A stretch of DNA of 17,091 bases from an uncultured Porphyromonadaceae bacterium (GTDB lineage: Bacteria > Bacteroidota > Bacteroidia > Bacteroidales > Muribaculaceae), in assembly GCA_900555915.1 (NCBI GenBank), contig USNC01000004.1, positions 1-17,091 of the forward strand, written 5' to 3'. Both the position numbers and the translations under genes were made by a program. A model generated the notes under the pieces. It had not been told where the DNA came from. It ran no database searches and saw only the letters and a list, made by a program, of their open reading frames with translations. Below, in pieces: positions 5,549 through 13,873 of the stretch. The first letter of the stretch is position 1. The number at the start of each line of letters is the position of its first letter.

Positions 5549-8221
5549 ATGAAAGATAAAAAAGCTACACTTCTGCTCACCATCATGCTGATGATCGGCA
5601 ACATGATCTCATGCTCATACGGAATGGAGTATGGACTGCGATTCAAGTCCCACTCCTTTCCCGCCGACGAGCGCACCTCCCTGCCTCTCGGACACTCGTC
5701 ATATAAGTTTGACGATGAGTTCGCTTTTGGATTTGAAATGGGATTTTACGATTCAAATCGCTTTGGTCTGATATACACGGTCACCGGCAACGACGGCACT
5801 CAGATTTCCCTTGTGTCGTCGGCTGTCGACGGCGGATACCAGCCGGGTATCGTGATCAATGACAAACTGCATCTGATCCCGTCGTCGTTCGATGCCACTC
5901 CGGATCATCCGGCTCATCCTATACTCATACTGAAACGTCATGAGAACAAGGTGATATTTGTCAATGACAAGGACAAGCAGAGATTTTCTTTTCCGGTCGA
6001 CCTGTCAAAGGTCAGTTCGGTAAGCGTCAACCTCGGGAGATGGCAGACCCAGGCCTCCGTAGCGCCTGTCGAGATCCAGGATGTGAGAATATTCATCGAG
6101 AAGCAGAATACCCACAAATGGGAACTGAGGGAGCACAAGGGGGATTCCGTATATGATGAATTGAACGGAGTCCTTGCCGTAGCCCACTCTCCACACTGGA
6201 TATTGGACGACCACACAGCATGGTCGGAGATATTCTCCCTTAAGACTGACGAGAAAATACAGACCGCATTCGATCCGGCGACTGAAACCTTCTATATCGT
6301 CAGTCAGGAAAGAATCACGGAATTCAACCCCAGCTCCAACACATCGAGGAATATAAAGGTGGAGCATGATGGAAGGGTCATGAAATTCTCCAATCATCTC
6401 GTATTCGACACAATCTCCAATTCCCTTCTTTCATACGACATTGACTCGCGTCAGACCAATTCTTTTGATTTCGCCACATCCGCATGGCAGAAAAACATAG
6501 ATTCCGACAGCGAGCCCAGACATGCCAACCATGGCTATGCTGAAGACGGCAGACATGCTTATCTTTTTGGCGGATACGGATTTTATCTTTATAACAACAA
6601 CCTTGTCAAGCTTGATCTCCGTACAGGCACGATGGAGGACATCACACTCCACCCTCTTCCGGATCCACGGACCTCAGCCTCGCTATGTGTGGCCAACGGC
6701 AGATTATATTTGTTTGGCGGCATGGGCAACAGTGTGGGCAAGCAGGAGATTCCATCCAAGCATTATCTTGACCTGTGGGAATATGACCTGGAGACCATGA
6801 AAGGAAAACTCGTGTGGGAGACTGACACCGCATCTTACGACTTCCTTCCATCCCAATCAATGTATTACGAGGAGAAGGACACTTGTTTCTATGTGGCATC
6901 CACGCTGTTCGGGGGATGCATGATGCGTATTTCCCCGAAACGCCCGGGATACGAGGTGGTGTCACGGCCGATCCGGTCAAAGATGGATTTCCGTGACTGC
7001 GTTTTTAATCTTTACCGTTCCTCCAACGGACATAATTTCTATCTGGTGATCGACAAACGTCTGAATGATTTCAGCCACGACTATGCCATATTCCGCATAT
7101 CCTATCCTTTCAGGGACGCCTTGGTCTATGATGTGTATCATCCGGATTATACCGGCAAGAAATCATACGCATGGCTATGGTGGCTGACAGGAATTGCATG
7201 CATACTCTCTCTGGCCGTTGTCTTAATCCTCGGAAGAAGGAAAAAAAGGATTGGCGCCCACATGCTGCCGGAAGCCGATGCCCCGGCAGTAAAGGAACCG
7301 CAGACAGAAACCAAAGTTGAAACGGAACCGGAGAACGAAGCCAGGACAAACGAAGCCAGGACAGAAGAAGCTCCGGCAGACGAGACCTATACGGAAGAAA
7401 CTCCGGCAGACGAGTCCACTACGGAAGAAGAAGCCCATCAACCCGATGCAGAGAAGCCGGCTCGCGACTCTGAAAGAAAAGTTCATTTCGACCGCAGCAG
7501 AAGTGCGATCTCATTGCTCGGCACTTTTCAAGTGAAAGACAACGACGGAGCTGACATCACTCCAAAATTCACCGCCAGAATCAAAGACCTCCTGATCATC
7601 CTCGTGCTTTACAGCGAAAAAGACGAGAAAGGGGTGAGCTATGACACTCTTGATGAAGCCATATGGGGAGACAAGGACGAGAAATCAGCTAAAAACAACC
7701 GCAACGTCTACATGCGCAAACTGCGCCTGCTGCTTGAAGAGGTGGGTAACGTCGAGATCACTTACGACAAGGGTTACTATCGACTTGAGCCGAAAGAAGG
7801 AACAATTGTCGATTATCATGAAATAATGCAACTTCTGCAGAATGAAAGATCTGCAGGCAATTCAGCGGAAGATCTTGACAAAACACTTGAATTGCTCCTG
7901 CACGGACCGTTGCTCCCCAACTTCTCATGCGATTGGGTGGATGAGTTCAAGAGCCGGTTCTCCTCAACAGCCATTCAGTTGCTCACCAGGGAACTTGAGC
8001 GCAACAGCAATTCTTCAGATACGGACCTGACATATAAAATCGCAGAGACCATATCCCGGCATGATATGCTGAGCGAAGAGGCTCTCATGATAAAATGCCG
8101 TATCCTTACCGCCCAGAAGATGAAAGGTGTGGCCAAAAACACATATGATGCTTTCTGCCGGGAATATAAGAAAAGCTATGGAGAAGAATACCAGGTATCC
8201 TTCTCCAGCATCATCCGGTGA
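5549..8221 (+). CDS. Membrane-spanning kelch/SARP transcriptional regulator
   Basis: An 890-residue one-component regulator. Residues 1-25 are a signal sequence (MKDKKATLLLTIMLMIGNM, then a weak lipobox ISC). Residues about 25-190 look like a LamG/concanavalin-type beta domain. Residues about 270-535 contain kelch-like propeller repeats, with YLFGG at 338 and again at 387, each followed by a LDL or WEYDL strand. A transmembrane helix lies at 541-561 (WLWWLTGIACILSLAVVLIL), followed by GRRKKR, which places the rest in the cytoplasm. An acidic repetitive linker spans 568-651. Residues 652-748 are an OmpR/SARP winged helix: ISLLGTFQV, kdLLIILVLYS, LDEAIWGDK, a recognition helix near SAKNNRNVYMRKLR (713-726), and a GYYRLE wing. 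Residues 755-890 resemble the BTAD helical domain. Topology parallels SusR and hybrid two-component sensors: periplasmic glycan sensing coupled to cytoplasmic DNA binding. Its neighbours' promoters carry SARP-style 11-bp repeats. The ligand and the characterised status of this architecture are unknown to me. Confidence 0.85.
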   Translation: MKDKKATLLLTIMLMIGNMISCSYGMEYGLRFKSHSFPADERTSLPLGHSSYKFDDEFAFGFEMGFYDSNRFGLIYTVTGNDGTQISLVSSAVDGGYQPGIVINDKLHLIPSSFDATPDHPAHPILILKRHENKVIFVNDKDKQRFSFPVDLSKVSSVSVNLGRWQTQASVAPVEIQDVRIFIEKQNTHKWELREHKGDSVYDELNGVLAVAHSPHWILDDHTAWSEIFSLKTDEKIQTAFDPATETFYIVSQERITEFNPSSNTSRNIKVEHDGRVMKFSNHLVFDTISNSLLSYDIDSRQTNSFDFATSAWQKNIDSDSEPRHANHGYAEDGRHAYLFGGYGFYLYNNNLVKLDLRTGTMEDITLHPLPDPRTSASLCVANGRLYLFGGMGNSVGKQEIPSKHYLDLWEYDLETMKGKLVWETDTASYDFLPSQSMYYEEKDTCFYVASTLFGGCMMRISPKRPGYEVVSRPIRSKMDFRDCVFNLYRSSNGHNFYLVIDKRLNDFSHDYAIFRISYPFRDALVYDVYHPDYTGKKSYAWLWWLTGIACILSLAVVLILGRRKKRIGAHMLPEADAPAVKEPQTETKVETEPENEARTNEARTEEAPADETYTEETPADESTTEEEAHQPDAEKPARDSERKVHFDRSRSAISLLGTFQVKDNDGADITPKFTARIKDLLIILVLYSEKDEKGVSYDTLDEAIWGDKDEKSAKNNRNVYMRKLRLLLEEVGNVEITYDKGYYRLEPKEGTIVDYHEIMQLLQNERSAGNSAEDLDKTLELLLHGPLLPNFSCDWVDEFKSRFSSTAIQLLTRELERNSNSSDTDLTYKIAETISRHDMLSEEALMIKCRILTAQKMKGVAKNTYDAFCREYKKSYGEEYQVSFSSIIR
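7334..7432 (+). repeat. Tandem repeats in the acidic linker of the regulator
   Basis: A 15-bp unit (AACGAAGCCAGGACA) is repeated exactly at 7334-7348 and 7349-7363, encoding NEART twice. It is followed by a 30-bp unit at 7364-7393 and 7394-7423, with a partial third, encoding EEAPADETYT and EETPADESTT. All lie between the transmembrane helix and the winged helix and look like a length-variable, disordered Glu/Thr/Pro/Ala tether that could change by slippage in steps of 5 or 10 residues without frameshift. Confidence 0.8.
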
Positions 8222-8229
8222 TATGAAAA

Positions 8230-8263
8230 GAGACCGCCCGTGTACTATCCACCTGGCGGTCTC
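8230..8263. terminator. Hairpin between convergent genes
   Basis: GAGACCGCC at 8230-8238 pairs perfectly with GGCGGTCTC at 8255-8263, with a further GTG/CAC pairing inside the loop. It lies 9 bases after the regulator stop and 31 bases from the end of the convergent GH2 gene. No long T run follows on either strand, so termination is likely in both directions but not typical. Confidence 0.65.
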
Positions 8264-8293
8264 CGTGCATGAATATTGAAAAAACAAGTAAGC

Positions 8294-11200
8294 CTACTTC
8301 ATTGCCTGCCTGACCATATTGGCAAGCAGGCGTCCGGCGATCGGATCGGTAGCGGCTCGGTCGGTGGTCATGGTGGAGACGATGGCTTTGCCCTTTCCAT
8401 CAGCGATTTCCATCATTGTCAGTCCGCGCATTGATTCGATTTTCCTGATCCTGTCCTCAGGTGCGCCTCCGTCGATATAGGCATGGATCTTCATCTGAGA
8501 TGCAAGTTCCTTCAGATTGTCATTGCGTACTGTCTTGAGAGTGGCGTTGCACGCAAGGGGAATCTCACGCTTGTTGTTGTTGAAATAGCGCAGATCGAGC
8601 GGATCAAGACCATCAAACACATCATCGTCACTCCGCTCCATCACCACGATATCACCTTCGGTAGGGATAATCACACCGGTGACGTATTCAGGATAAAGGG
8701 TCTCGACAATATTCCTGCCATCAAGCACAAGCAGCCGCCCCCCCTTCGACTGATAGTCGCGGAGAAGTCCGGCCTCCACGGCTGTCAATGAGTCAAGACC
8801 TGCGATTATGCAGAGATCAGACTTTTTCTTTTTGCCCACCATCTCTGCTACAGACACGGCCTTCACGCAGTCCACGCCGACGGCATTCAGGGAGGCCAGC
8901 GCAGCATCATTGCCCAAATACATGATCTTCTGTCCGTCGGAGGAAACCTCAGCCCATGTCCTGGGCGCAAATGTCAGGTCATATTCATTGGATGATATCT
9001 CTTTGCCGTTTTCCTTCAGGGAGAGACGTAGCTTGCCGTAGCACTTGCCGTCAGAGATATTCTCCGGGACTGTGATTGCGGGTTCGATATATTCCCGTCC
9101 GTAATAAGCCACTTCGGGGAAAGTCTCGCTACCGGTCGCCGCCTGATTGCCATGCCCATCAAGGATGGTCCATGTGAGTTCGGTCTGGCCCAGATCGCGG
9201 CCTTCGTTATTGTCATTCACCACATAGATCCTCGTGGGGATACGTTCTCCCGCATAATAATTGCGTCCCCACAGTTCAGCGCTCACCAGCACTGGCTGCA
9301 TCGCCCGCTGCATCGCGTAATATGTAGGCCATGGAGCGATCTTGTTTTCATCGTAACACTGACGGAACCATGTCATATACGCGAAATGCATTATACCAGA
9401 AGCGTTGGGATTCGACCGGCGCAGAGCCTCGGCAAGCTCGCCGGTGATGAAAGACTGCACTTTCAGGAATCCTGCCGGGTCGGCGAAGTCGTAGGCTTCA
9501 TAACCGATAAGTGAATATGGATTCTGATGTATGAGCTGGTAGCTGCGTGTAGGGTGTCCCGTCTCCGCATTAGGATAGCCAGTACTCATTTCCTGACTGA
9601 TCAGAGGCCGGCCCGGAGTGCGGAAATTCTTCTCGAACTCACCGTTGAAGAAACGGAACACCGAGTAATCATACCAGTTGTAGTAGGCATGGTTGTCGTC
9701 GATGTCTCCGTCATCCACCGTCGACATGAATTCCTCGCCGAAGCGATTCACACCGTTGCGGCGCATATAGTTGGAGTCGAACGAAATGGGGCGGGTGGGA
9801 TCCACCTCACGCATATCCTTCACCACATCGGAAATGATGTGCATCTTCTTTTTGGCACGTTCAGTATCTGCGTCGAGGTCGTAGAATTTCATCTCATTGT
9901 TGATGGTCCAGAAGATGATCGAGGGATGGTTGCGGAATTTTTTCATGACCTGAAACCACTCATTGCTCCAGAGGTCGAGAGTGGCCTGCGAAGGAATGGG
10001 AGTGGAGTGTATCATCAGCCACGACCATGTGCCCTCGAAGCTCACGGCGATACCGTTGCGGTCGGCCGCATCCATCCAGAGCTGGTTCCAGGGCGTGGTA
10101 TGGGTACGGGTGGAGTTCACATTTCCCTCGCGCATCATCGACATGAATTTGTCGGCCAGCGCTTCATTGTTCATACCCAGTGAGAACGGTATGTGGTTGC
10201 CACCGCGAAGCCAGAATTTGCGGCCGTTGAGATAGAAGAATCCATCTTTTGTCTCGAATGTGCGGAATCCTGAAGTCACGGCATATTCATCCGACTCTTT
10301 CTTGCCTTCGAGAAGACTGAATCTGAAGTCATAGAGGTTTGGGGTCTCCGGCTCCCACAGTTTCGGTGCGAGGCCGTCGACCGCTGCCATGTAGGTCTCT
10401 TCCGTGCCCGGCTGCTGGCTGAGTTTTTTCAGGAGAGTGCCTGAATACAGTGGCTCGCCTGTCTTTTTATCGGTGATGCTTACGGCGATATCGAATTTAC
10501 GCTTCTTCGAAGAGTTGTTGCCTACAGTGATCTCAAAATCAGCGCCCGTGAGAGAAGGCTTCACATATACATCTTCCACGAGCAGAGGATCGGAAACCAC
10601 GAGTTTCACAGGCTGCCATATTCCGGCGGGATTGTCGCCGAAAAAGCCGTGGGGTATGTCGGCGATCACCTCTGCGTTGGCGGTGGCATCATTCTTGTTG
10701 TCTTCGACATCCTTGCGCACGGATGAGTAGAAATTCTCCATGGCGTCGCTTGTCTGCGGTCCGGCTCCCTTGATGTCGCGAACCACATTTATGGCTATCA
10801 GGTTCTTGCCGGCATGCAGATAAGGAGTGGCATCGACATCGAAGTTTCCGAACATTCCGATATGCGAAGCCGCCTTATGGCCGTTGACATATACTTCCGC
10901 CACCTTTGACACCGCATCAAACTGCAATGTCAGCTTCTTGCCCTTTATGTCGGATGGAAGTTCAAGCCATTGGCGATACCATGCGCCTTTGGTCTTGCGA
11001 TGGTCGAATGTATAGTTCTCGCAGCGGTCGGTCTCCTTCTGATAATATGTGTCTGACACTCCCTTGGGCTGTGAGCCGCGCGGAGATGGCATTGTCTCGC
11101 CATGAAGCCATATGCGTATAGGCGACCAGAAATCAGGCACATTCATGACATGCCAGTCGCTGTCGTCCTGACTGTTGTCAATTGCCTTTGAAGTATCGTC

Positions 11201-11974
11201 CATCTGATATGTGGGCATGAAGAGCCAGTCGCCGTCGAGCGAAAACTCGGTGCGCACTCCATCCAGGGTCTGGAGTTTCTTGGGAGAATAGGCCGCCCTC
11301 TCTTTCTTGCGCTTGGCTTCTTTCTGCGCCGGACTGAGCACAAACGACATCTCCTTGTTGCTGACATCTTTAAAGGCGTCATCGGCAAGCGGTGATACTT
11401 TCAGTTCATCGAATTCCGTCTCTATCCAGCCGCCTCCGAGCGCGATCTCTCCCGTCTCGGCAAGCTGCCATCCGTTGTTGTCCTCAACGTCTATGTAAGG
11501 ATATCTGCTGTCGTTGACAAAGACCCTCATGCGCTTCCCGCACACTTCGATCCTTACATCTATCCAGTCACCGGGTTCGGGATGAAATCCGAGCGGACGC
11601 ACGCCCATCAGTTCATCCGTGCCCATATATCCGGTACGCATCAGATATATGTCGTCCTGCAGGCCCCCCTTGATACCGAGAACATACCGGTCAAAACGGT
11701 TGCGGGTGCGGAATCCTGCCCAGATCTGCACCTGCTCGGCATCCTTCGGAGCCCTGGCTCTGAAACTCACCGAATAATTCTTCCAATCCGGATTGCCGAA
11801 AAGGACATACTGGCCTTTGGTAGTGAGGACTCCGTCCGACACTCTACTTGTACCCCTCCCCATTGTCCGGAGGGTCTGGGCTGCATCGGAGAAATCATTA
11901 TGCAGATTCTGCCCGGAGACGTAAAGGATCGTCGAGCAGGATGCAGCCAGAAGCATCATTCTTTTTATTTTCAT
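8294..11974 (-). CDS. Multidomain GH2 glycoside hydrolase, secreted
   Basis: A 1226-residue exported enzyme starting at the ATG at 11974, with signal sequence MKIKRMMLLAASCSTILYVSG. Residues about 23-195 form a LamG/DUF1080-like jelly-roll (YVLFGNPDWKNYSVSF through ETEFDELKV), an uncommon N-terminal addition to GH2. The GH2 sugar-binding domain follows (FSLDGDWLFMP, GAWYRQWLELP, VAEVYVNGHKA), then an Ig-like domain and a TIM barrel opening with FFYLNGRKFWLRGGNHIP. Glu694 in FWTINNEM is the expected acid/base and Glu795 in RPLISQEMSTG the expected nucleophile, so the barrel should be active. Residues about 1007-1226 resemble a class-I glutamine-amidotransferase-like or ThuA-like alpha/beta fold (IMYLGND, DLCIIAGLD, GGRLLVLDG), presumably structural. 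GH2 includes beta-galactosidase, beta-mannosidase, beta-glucuronidase and other activities, so specificity is open; the mannosidase neighbours make beta-mannosidase one option. Monocistronic, with its own promoter. Confidence 0.88.
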   Translation of the reverse strand: MKIKRMMLLAASCSTILYVSGQNLHNDFSDAAQTLRTMGRGTSRVSDGVLTTKGQYVLFGNPDWKNYSVSFRARAPKDAEQVQIWAGFRTRNRFDRYVLGIKGGLQDDIYLMRTGYMGTDELMGVRPLGFHPEPGDWIDVRIEVCGKRMRVFVNDSRYPYIDVEDNNGWQLAETGEIALGGGWIETEFDELKVSPLADDAFKDVSNKEMSFVLSPAQKEAKRKKERAAYSPKKLQTLDGVRTEFSLDGDWLFMPTYQMDDTSKAIDNSQDDSDWHVMNVPDFWSPIRIWLHGETMPSPRGSQPKGVSDTYYQKETDRCENYTFDHRKTKGAWYRQWLELPSDIKGKKLTLQFDAVSKVAEVYVNGHKAASHIGMFGNFDVDATPYLHAGKNLIAINVVRDIKGAGPQTSDAMENFYSSVRKDVEDNKNDATANAEVIADIPHGFFGDNPAGIWQPVKLVVSDPLLVEDVYVKPSLTGADFEITVGNNSSKKRKFDIAVSITDKKTGEPLYSGTLLKKLSQQPGTEETYMAAVDGLAPKLWEPETPNLYDFRFSLLEGKKESDEYAVTSGFRTFETKDGFFYLNGRKFWLRGGNHIPFSLGMNNEALADKFMSMMREGNVNSTRTHTTPWNQLWMDAADRNGIAVSFEGTWSWLMIHSTPIPSQATLDLWSNEWFQVMKKFRNHPSIIFWTINNEMKFYDLDADTERAKKKMHIISDVVKDMREVDPTRPISFDSNYMRRNGVNRFGEEFMSTVDDGDIDDNHAYYNWYDYSVFRFFNGEFEKNFRTPGRPLISQEMSTGYPNAETGHPTRSYQLIHQNPYSLIGYEAYDFADPAGFLKVQSFITGELAEALRRSNPNASGIMHFAYMTWFRQCYDENKIAPWPTYYAMQRAMQPVLVSAELWGRNYYAGERIPTRIYVVNDNNEGRDLGQTELTWTILDGHGNQAATGSETFPEVAYYGREYIEPAITVPENISDGKCYGKLRLSLKENGKEISSNEYDLTFAPRTWAEVSSDGQKIMYLGNDAALASLNAVGVDCVKAVSVAEMVGKKKKSDLCIIAGLDSLTAVEAGLLRDYQSKGGRLLVLDGRNIVETLYPEYVTGVIIPTEGDIVVMERSDDDVFDGLDPLDLRYFNNNKREIPLACNATLKTVRNDNLKELASQMKIHAYIDGGAPEDRIRKIESMRGLTMMEIADGKGKAIVSTMTTDRAATDPIAGRLLANMVRQAMK

Positions 11975-11998
11975 AACTGTTGGTTAATTTACTTGGTG

Positions 11999-12006
11999 CA
12001 AATGTA
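11999..12006 (-). promoter_or_regulatory. -7 box for the GH2 gene
   Basis: The minus strand reads TACATTTG, a perfect TAnnTTTG, 24 bases from the ATG at 11974. The implied leader is about 18 nt. No TTTG occurs at the -33 distance. Confidence 0.7.
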
Positions 12007-12027
12007 GGATACGGGTGCAAAAACCCA

Positions 12028-12049
12028 CTTAATCTTCGGTTAATTATCG
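12028..12049. promoter_or_regulatory. Two 11-bp repeats in the GH2 promoter
   Basis: The plus strand reads CTTAATCTTCG at 12028 and GTTAATTATCG at 12039, two adjacent 11-mers matching at 8 of 11 positions. One degenerate unit (12017-12027) separates them from the point 10 bp from the -7 box where the other arrays begin. This pair gives the clearest form of the shared unit, nTTAATnnTCG. Confidence 0.6.
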
Positions 12050-12069
12050 TATTTTATGCTGTATAACAT

Positions 12070-12109
12070 AAAAAAAAGCCCCTGACTTCTGAAACCTGAA
12101 GCCAAGGGC
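12070..12109 (-). terminator. Intrinsic terminator downstream of the GH3 locus
   Basis: On the minus strand GCCCTTGGCTTC (12109-12098) pairs with GAAGTCAGGGGC (12089-12078), a 12-bp stem with two G-T wobbles and an 8-nt loop, followed at once by eight Ts (12077-12070). It ends GH3 transcription before the GH2 promoter, so the two are separate units. Confidence 0.88.
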
Positions 12110-12132
12110 GCTGTGTCGGCATGCCGCAGCTG

Positions 12133-13571
12133 TCATGACACCCTGAATGAATCTTCGAGACGTATGTCCTCCGACGAGGATCCTACCATAACCTTGAATT
12201 CTCCCGGTTCCACCACGAAATGCCCCTCTTTATTCCAGAGTCCGAGATCACGTGGTGTCAGAGAGAAAGACACCCTGGCCGACTCTCCGGGTCTGAGAGT
12301 GACGCGCTCAAATCCACGGAGCACCTTCACATATGTAGTCACCGAACTGACAACATCGCGCAGATACAGTTGCACCACCTCATCTCCGGTCACGTCGCCT
12401 GTATTGGTGACGATACAGCTCACCTCGACATTTCCATTGACTCCACGTGCGCTTTGCGTGATTTCAAGGTCAGAATATCGGAAATCAGTATAGCTCAGTC
12501 CATGGCCGAAAGCATAGAGTGGATGCGCCACCCTGACAAATCCGTCAGAATCAGCACCCGGTTTGAAAGGGAACGACAGCGGCAGCTGACCCACGGACTT
12601 CGGAAACGTAACAGGAAGACGGCCTCCGGGATTATAATCACCGAACAACACCCTGGCAATCGCGTCTCCGGTGAATTCTCCGGGAAACCATGCATGGATT
12701 ATCGCCGGGATATTCCTGTCCGCCCAATTGATTGAAGCTCCAGAAAAAGAGTCCGCATTTCTTTGGGTGCCACATGGGGATCAGTTCGGGTCTGACCGTC
12801 GCGGCCTCCTACGGGCACGCTGTAGACGGCAAAATGTTTCGGAGTGGATGCCAGTCCGTTTTCCTGAAGTCCCAGTATCATCTGCTTGCCCAGCTCCCCT
12901 GTCAGGTACGGGTCTTCTCCATAACACTCCACCACCCGTCCCCAGCGGGGATCGCGCGATATGTCAAGAATAGGGGCATATATGTTTGTATATCCCAGAG
13001 CGTTGGCTTCTTCGGCCGTCACTTCGGCTATCGCACGGATCAGACTCCTGTCCCATGTGGCGCCCTGGCCGCATTGTGCTGGAAACATGGTAGCCCTGTC
13101 ATGGTTCAGACCCCGTATTCCCTCATTGGTGAAATCTACTGGAATTCCGAGACGCGTGTTTTCTACAAACCAACGCTGTATTGCCCGGCGGTTCTCGATG
13201 CTGTTGCTGTAGGGATATGAAATGGATGATCCAAACGTGCCGAGGCCATTGGCTTGCTCGTCGATGTTGGCAATTCCGTCTTTCCATATCTCGTTGTCCC
13301 AGCCATCCGTGGGCAATGAGTCTTTCAGCACGCGTCCCGAGCCATAAAGCGTGGCCAGCTGGCATGTCTTCTCATCCATCGTCATCTGCGACAACAGATC
13401 TTCCACCCGCAGTTCGACAGGCATCTCAGGATTTTCAAAGATATCCCGCACGCCGTTCTTGTTGAAATCTATCCAGTTTTTCTTGTAAATCCCCGTCGGG
13501 GAGGCTTCGTTAAAGCATGCGCCGCTGCCTAAGAGCAGACTGAGGATCAGAGTTCTGGTGGGTATGGCCAT
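12133..13571 (-). pseudogene. GH3 glycoside hydrolase, internally deleted and frameshifted
   Basis: Two GH3 fragments sit in different frames. The N-terminal part (13571 to about 12741) has a signal sequence MAIPTRTLILSLLLGSGAC and GH3 barrel motifs: RVEDLLSQMTMDEKTCQL, NEGIRGLNHDRATMFP, APILDISRDPRWGR, ECYGEDPYLTGELG, KHFAVYS and MRTLFLE. The C-terminal part, in another frame, reads SINWADRNIPAIIHAW, FPGEFTGDAIARVLFGDYN, then an FnIII-like domain ending at the TGA at 12135-12133. The join lies at about 12733-12741. In intact relatives some 260-280 residues separate these motifs, including the SDW-type nucleophile aspartate and most of the alpha/beta sandwich; all are missing. Read from the first start, translation stops shortly after the join (TGISRR, then stop). 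It cannot be an active GH3 enzyme. Its promoter, array and terminator remain intact, which suggests a recent lesion or an assembly collapse rather than old decay. Confidence 0.88.
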
Positions 13572-13586
13572 AAGTCTTTTTTCCTA

Positions 13587-13594
13587 CAAAGATA
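13587..13594 (-). promoter_or_regulatory. -7 box for the GH3 locus
   Basis: The minus strand reads TATCTTTG, a perfect TAnnTTTG. It is only 15 bases from the ATG at 13571, so the leader would be about 9 nt. No -33 TTTG is seen. Confidence 0.6.
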
Positions 13595-13605
13595 TAATGC
13601 TCTGG

Positions 13606-13660
13606 ATAACACCTCGGTAAAAATACGGTTAATAACGGCTTAAAAAATAATTAACAGATC
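13606..13660. promoter_or_regulatory. Five in-phase 11-bp repeats upstream of the GH3 locus
   Basis: The plus strand divides into ATAACACCTCG, GTAAAAATACG, GTTAATAACGG, CTTAAAAAATA and ATTAACAGATC, beginning 11 bp from the -7 box. Each has T at unit position 2 and A at position 4; four have TAA or TTAA there, and the first three keep the CG/CGG end. The layout mirrors the five-unit array of the GH92 operon. Confidence 0.5.
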
Positions 13661-13723
13661 GAGCCCATTTGCCAACCATCCGTATATCAGCACATTGTAT
13701 AAACATAAATGGTTTCAGCCGGG

Positions 13724-13758
13724 ATACAGGAATTAAGTTTATCATAAGTGTCCTGTAT
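13724..13758. promoter_or_regulatory. Perfect inverted repeat abutting the ROK kinase promoter
   Basis: ATACAGGA at 13724-13731 and TCCTGTAT at 13751-13758 are exact reverse complements separated by 19 bases. The right arm touches the -7 box at 13759. The placement over the -33 region suits a dimeric repressor operator; a transcript hairpin is less likely because it lies upstream of the expected start site. Unrelated to the 11-bp arrays. Confidence 0.5.
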
Positions 13759-13766
13759 TAATTTTG
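13759..13766 (+). promoter_or_regulatory. -7 box for the ROK kinase gene
   Basis: TAATTTTG, a perfect TAnnTTTG, about 107 bases upstream of the ATG at 13874, giving a leader near 100 nt. A small CCGG-loop-CCGG hairpin falls in the leader around 13773-13788. Between the GH3 array and this box I see nothing else beyond the inverted repeat. Confidence 0.55.
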
Positions 13767-13873
13767 TCTCCGGCCGGTCCTTCACCGGATGATTACGTCC
13801 CCATTCAGGCAAACCGGATGCAGAGATGCGCGTATCACATAAAAACCGGACATTACTCAATATCATAAAAACC

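Noticed and set aside
9527..10183. A 218-codon plus-strand ORF inside the GH2 gene
   Set aside because: It is antisense to the GH2 catalytic barrel, whose motifs and active-site residues are intact.
12133..12651. The C-terminal GH3 fragment as a separate small gene
   Set aside because: Recognisable GH3 sequence continues in the same frame upstream of its first Met (SINWADRNIP), so it is the remainder of a broken gene.
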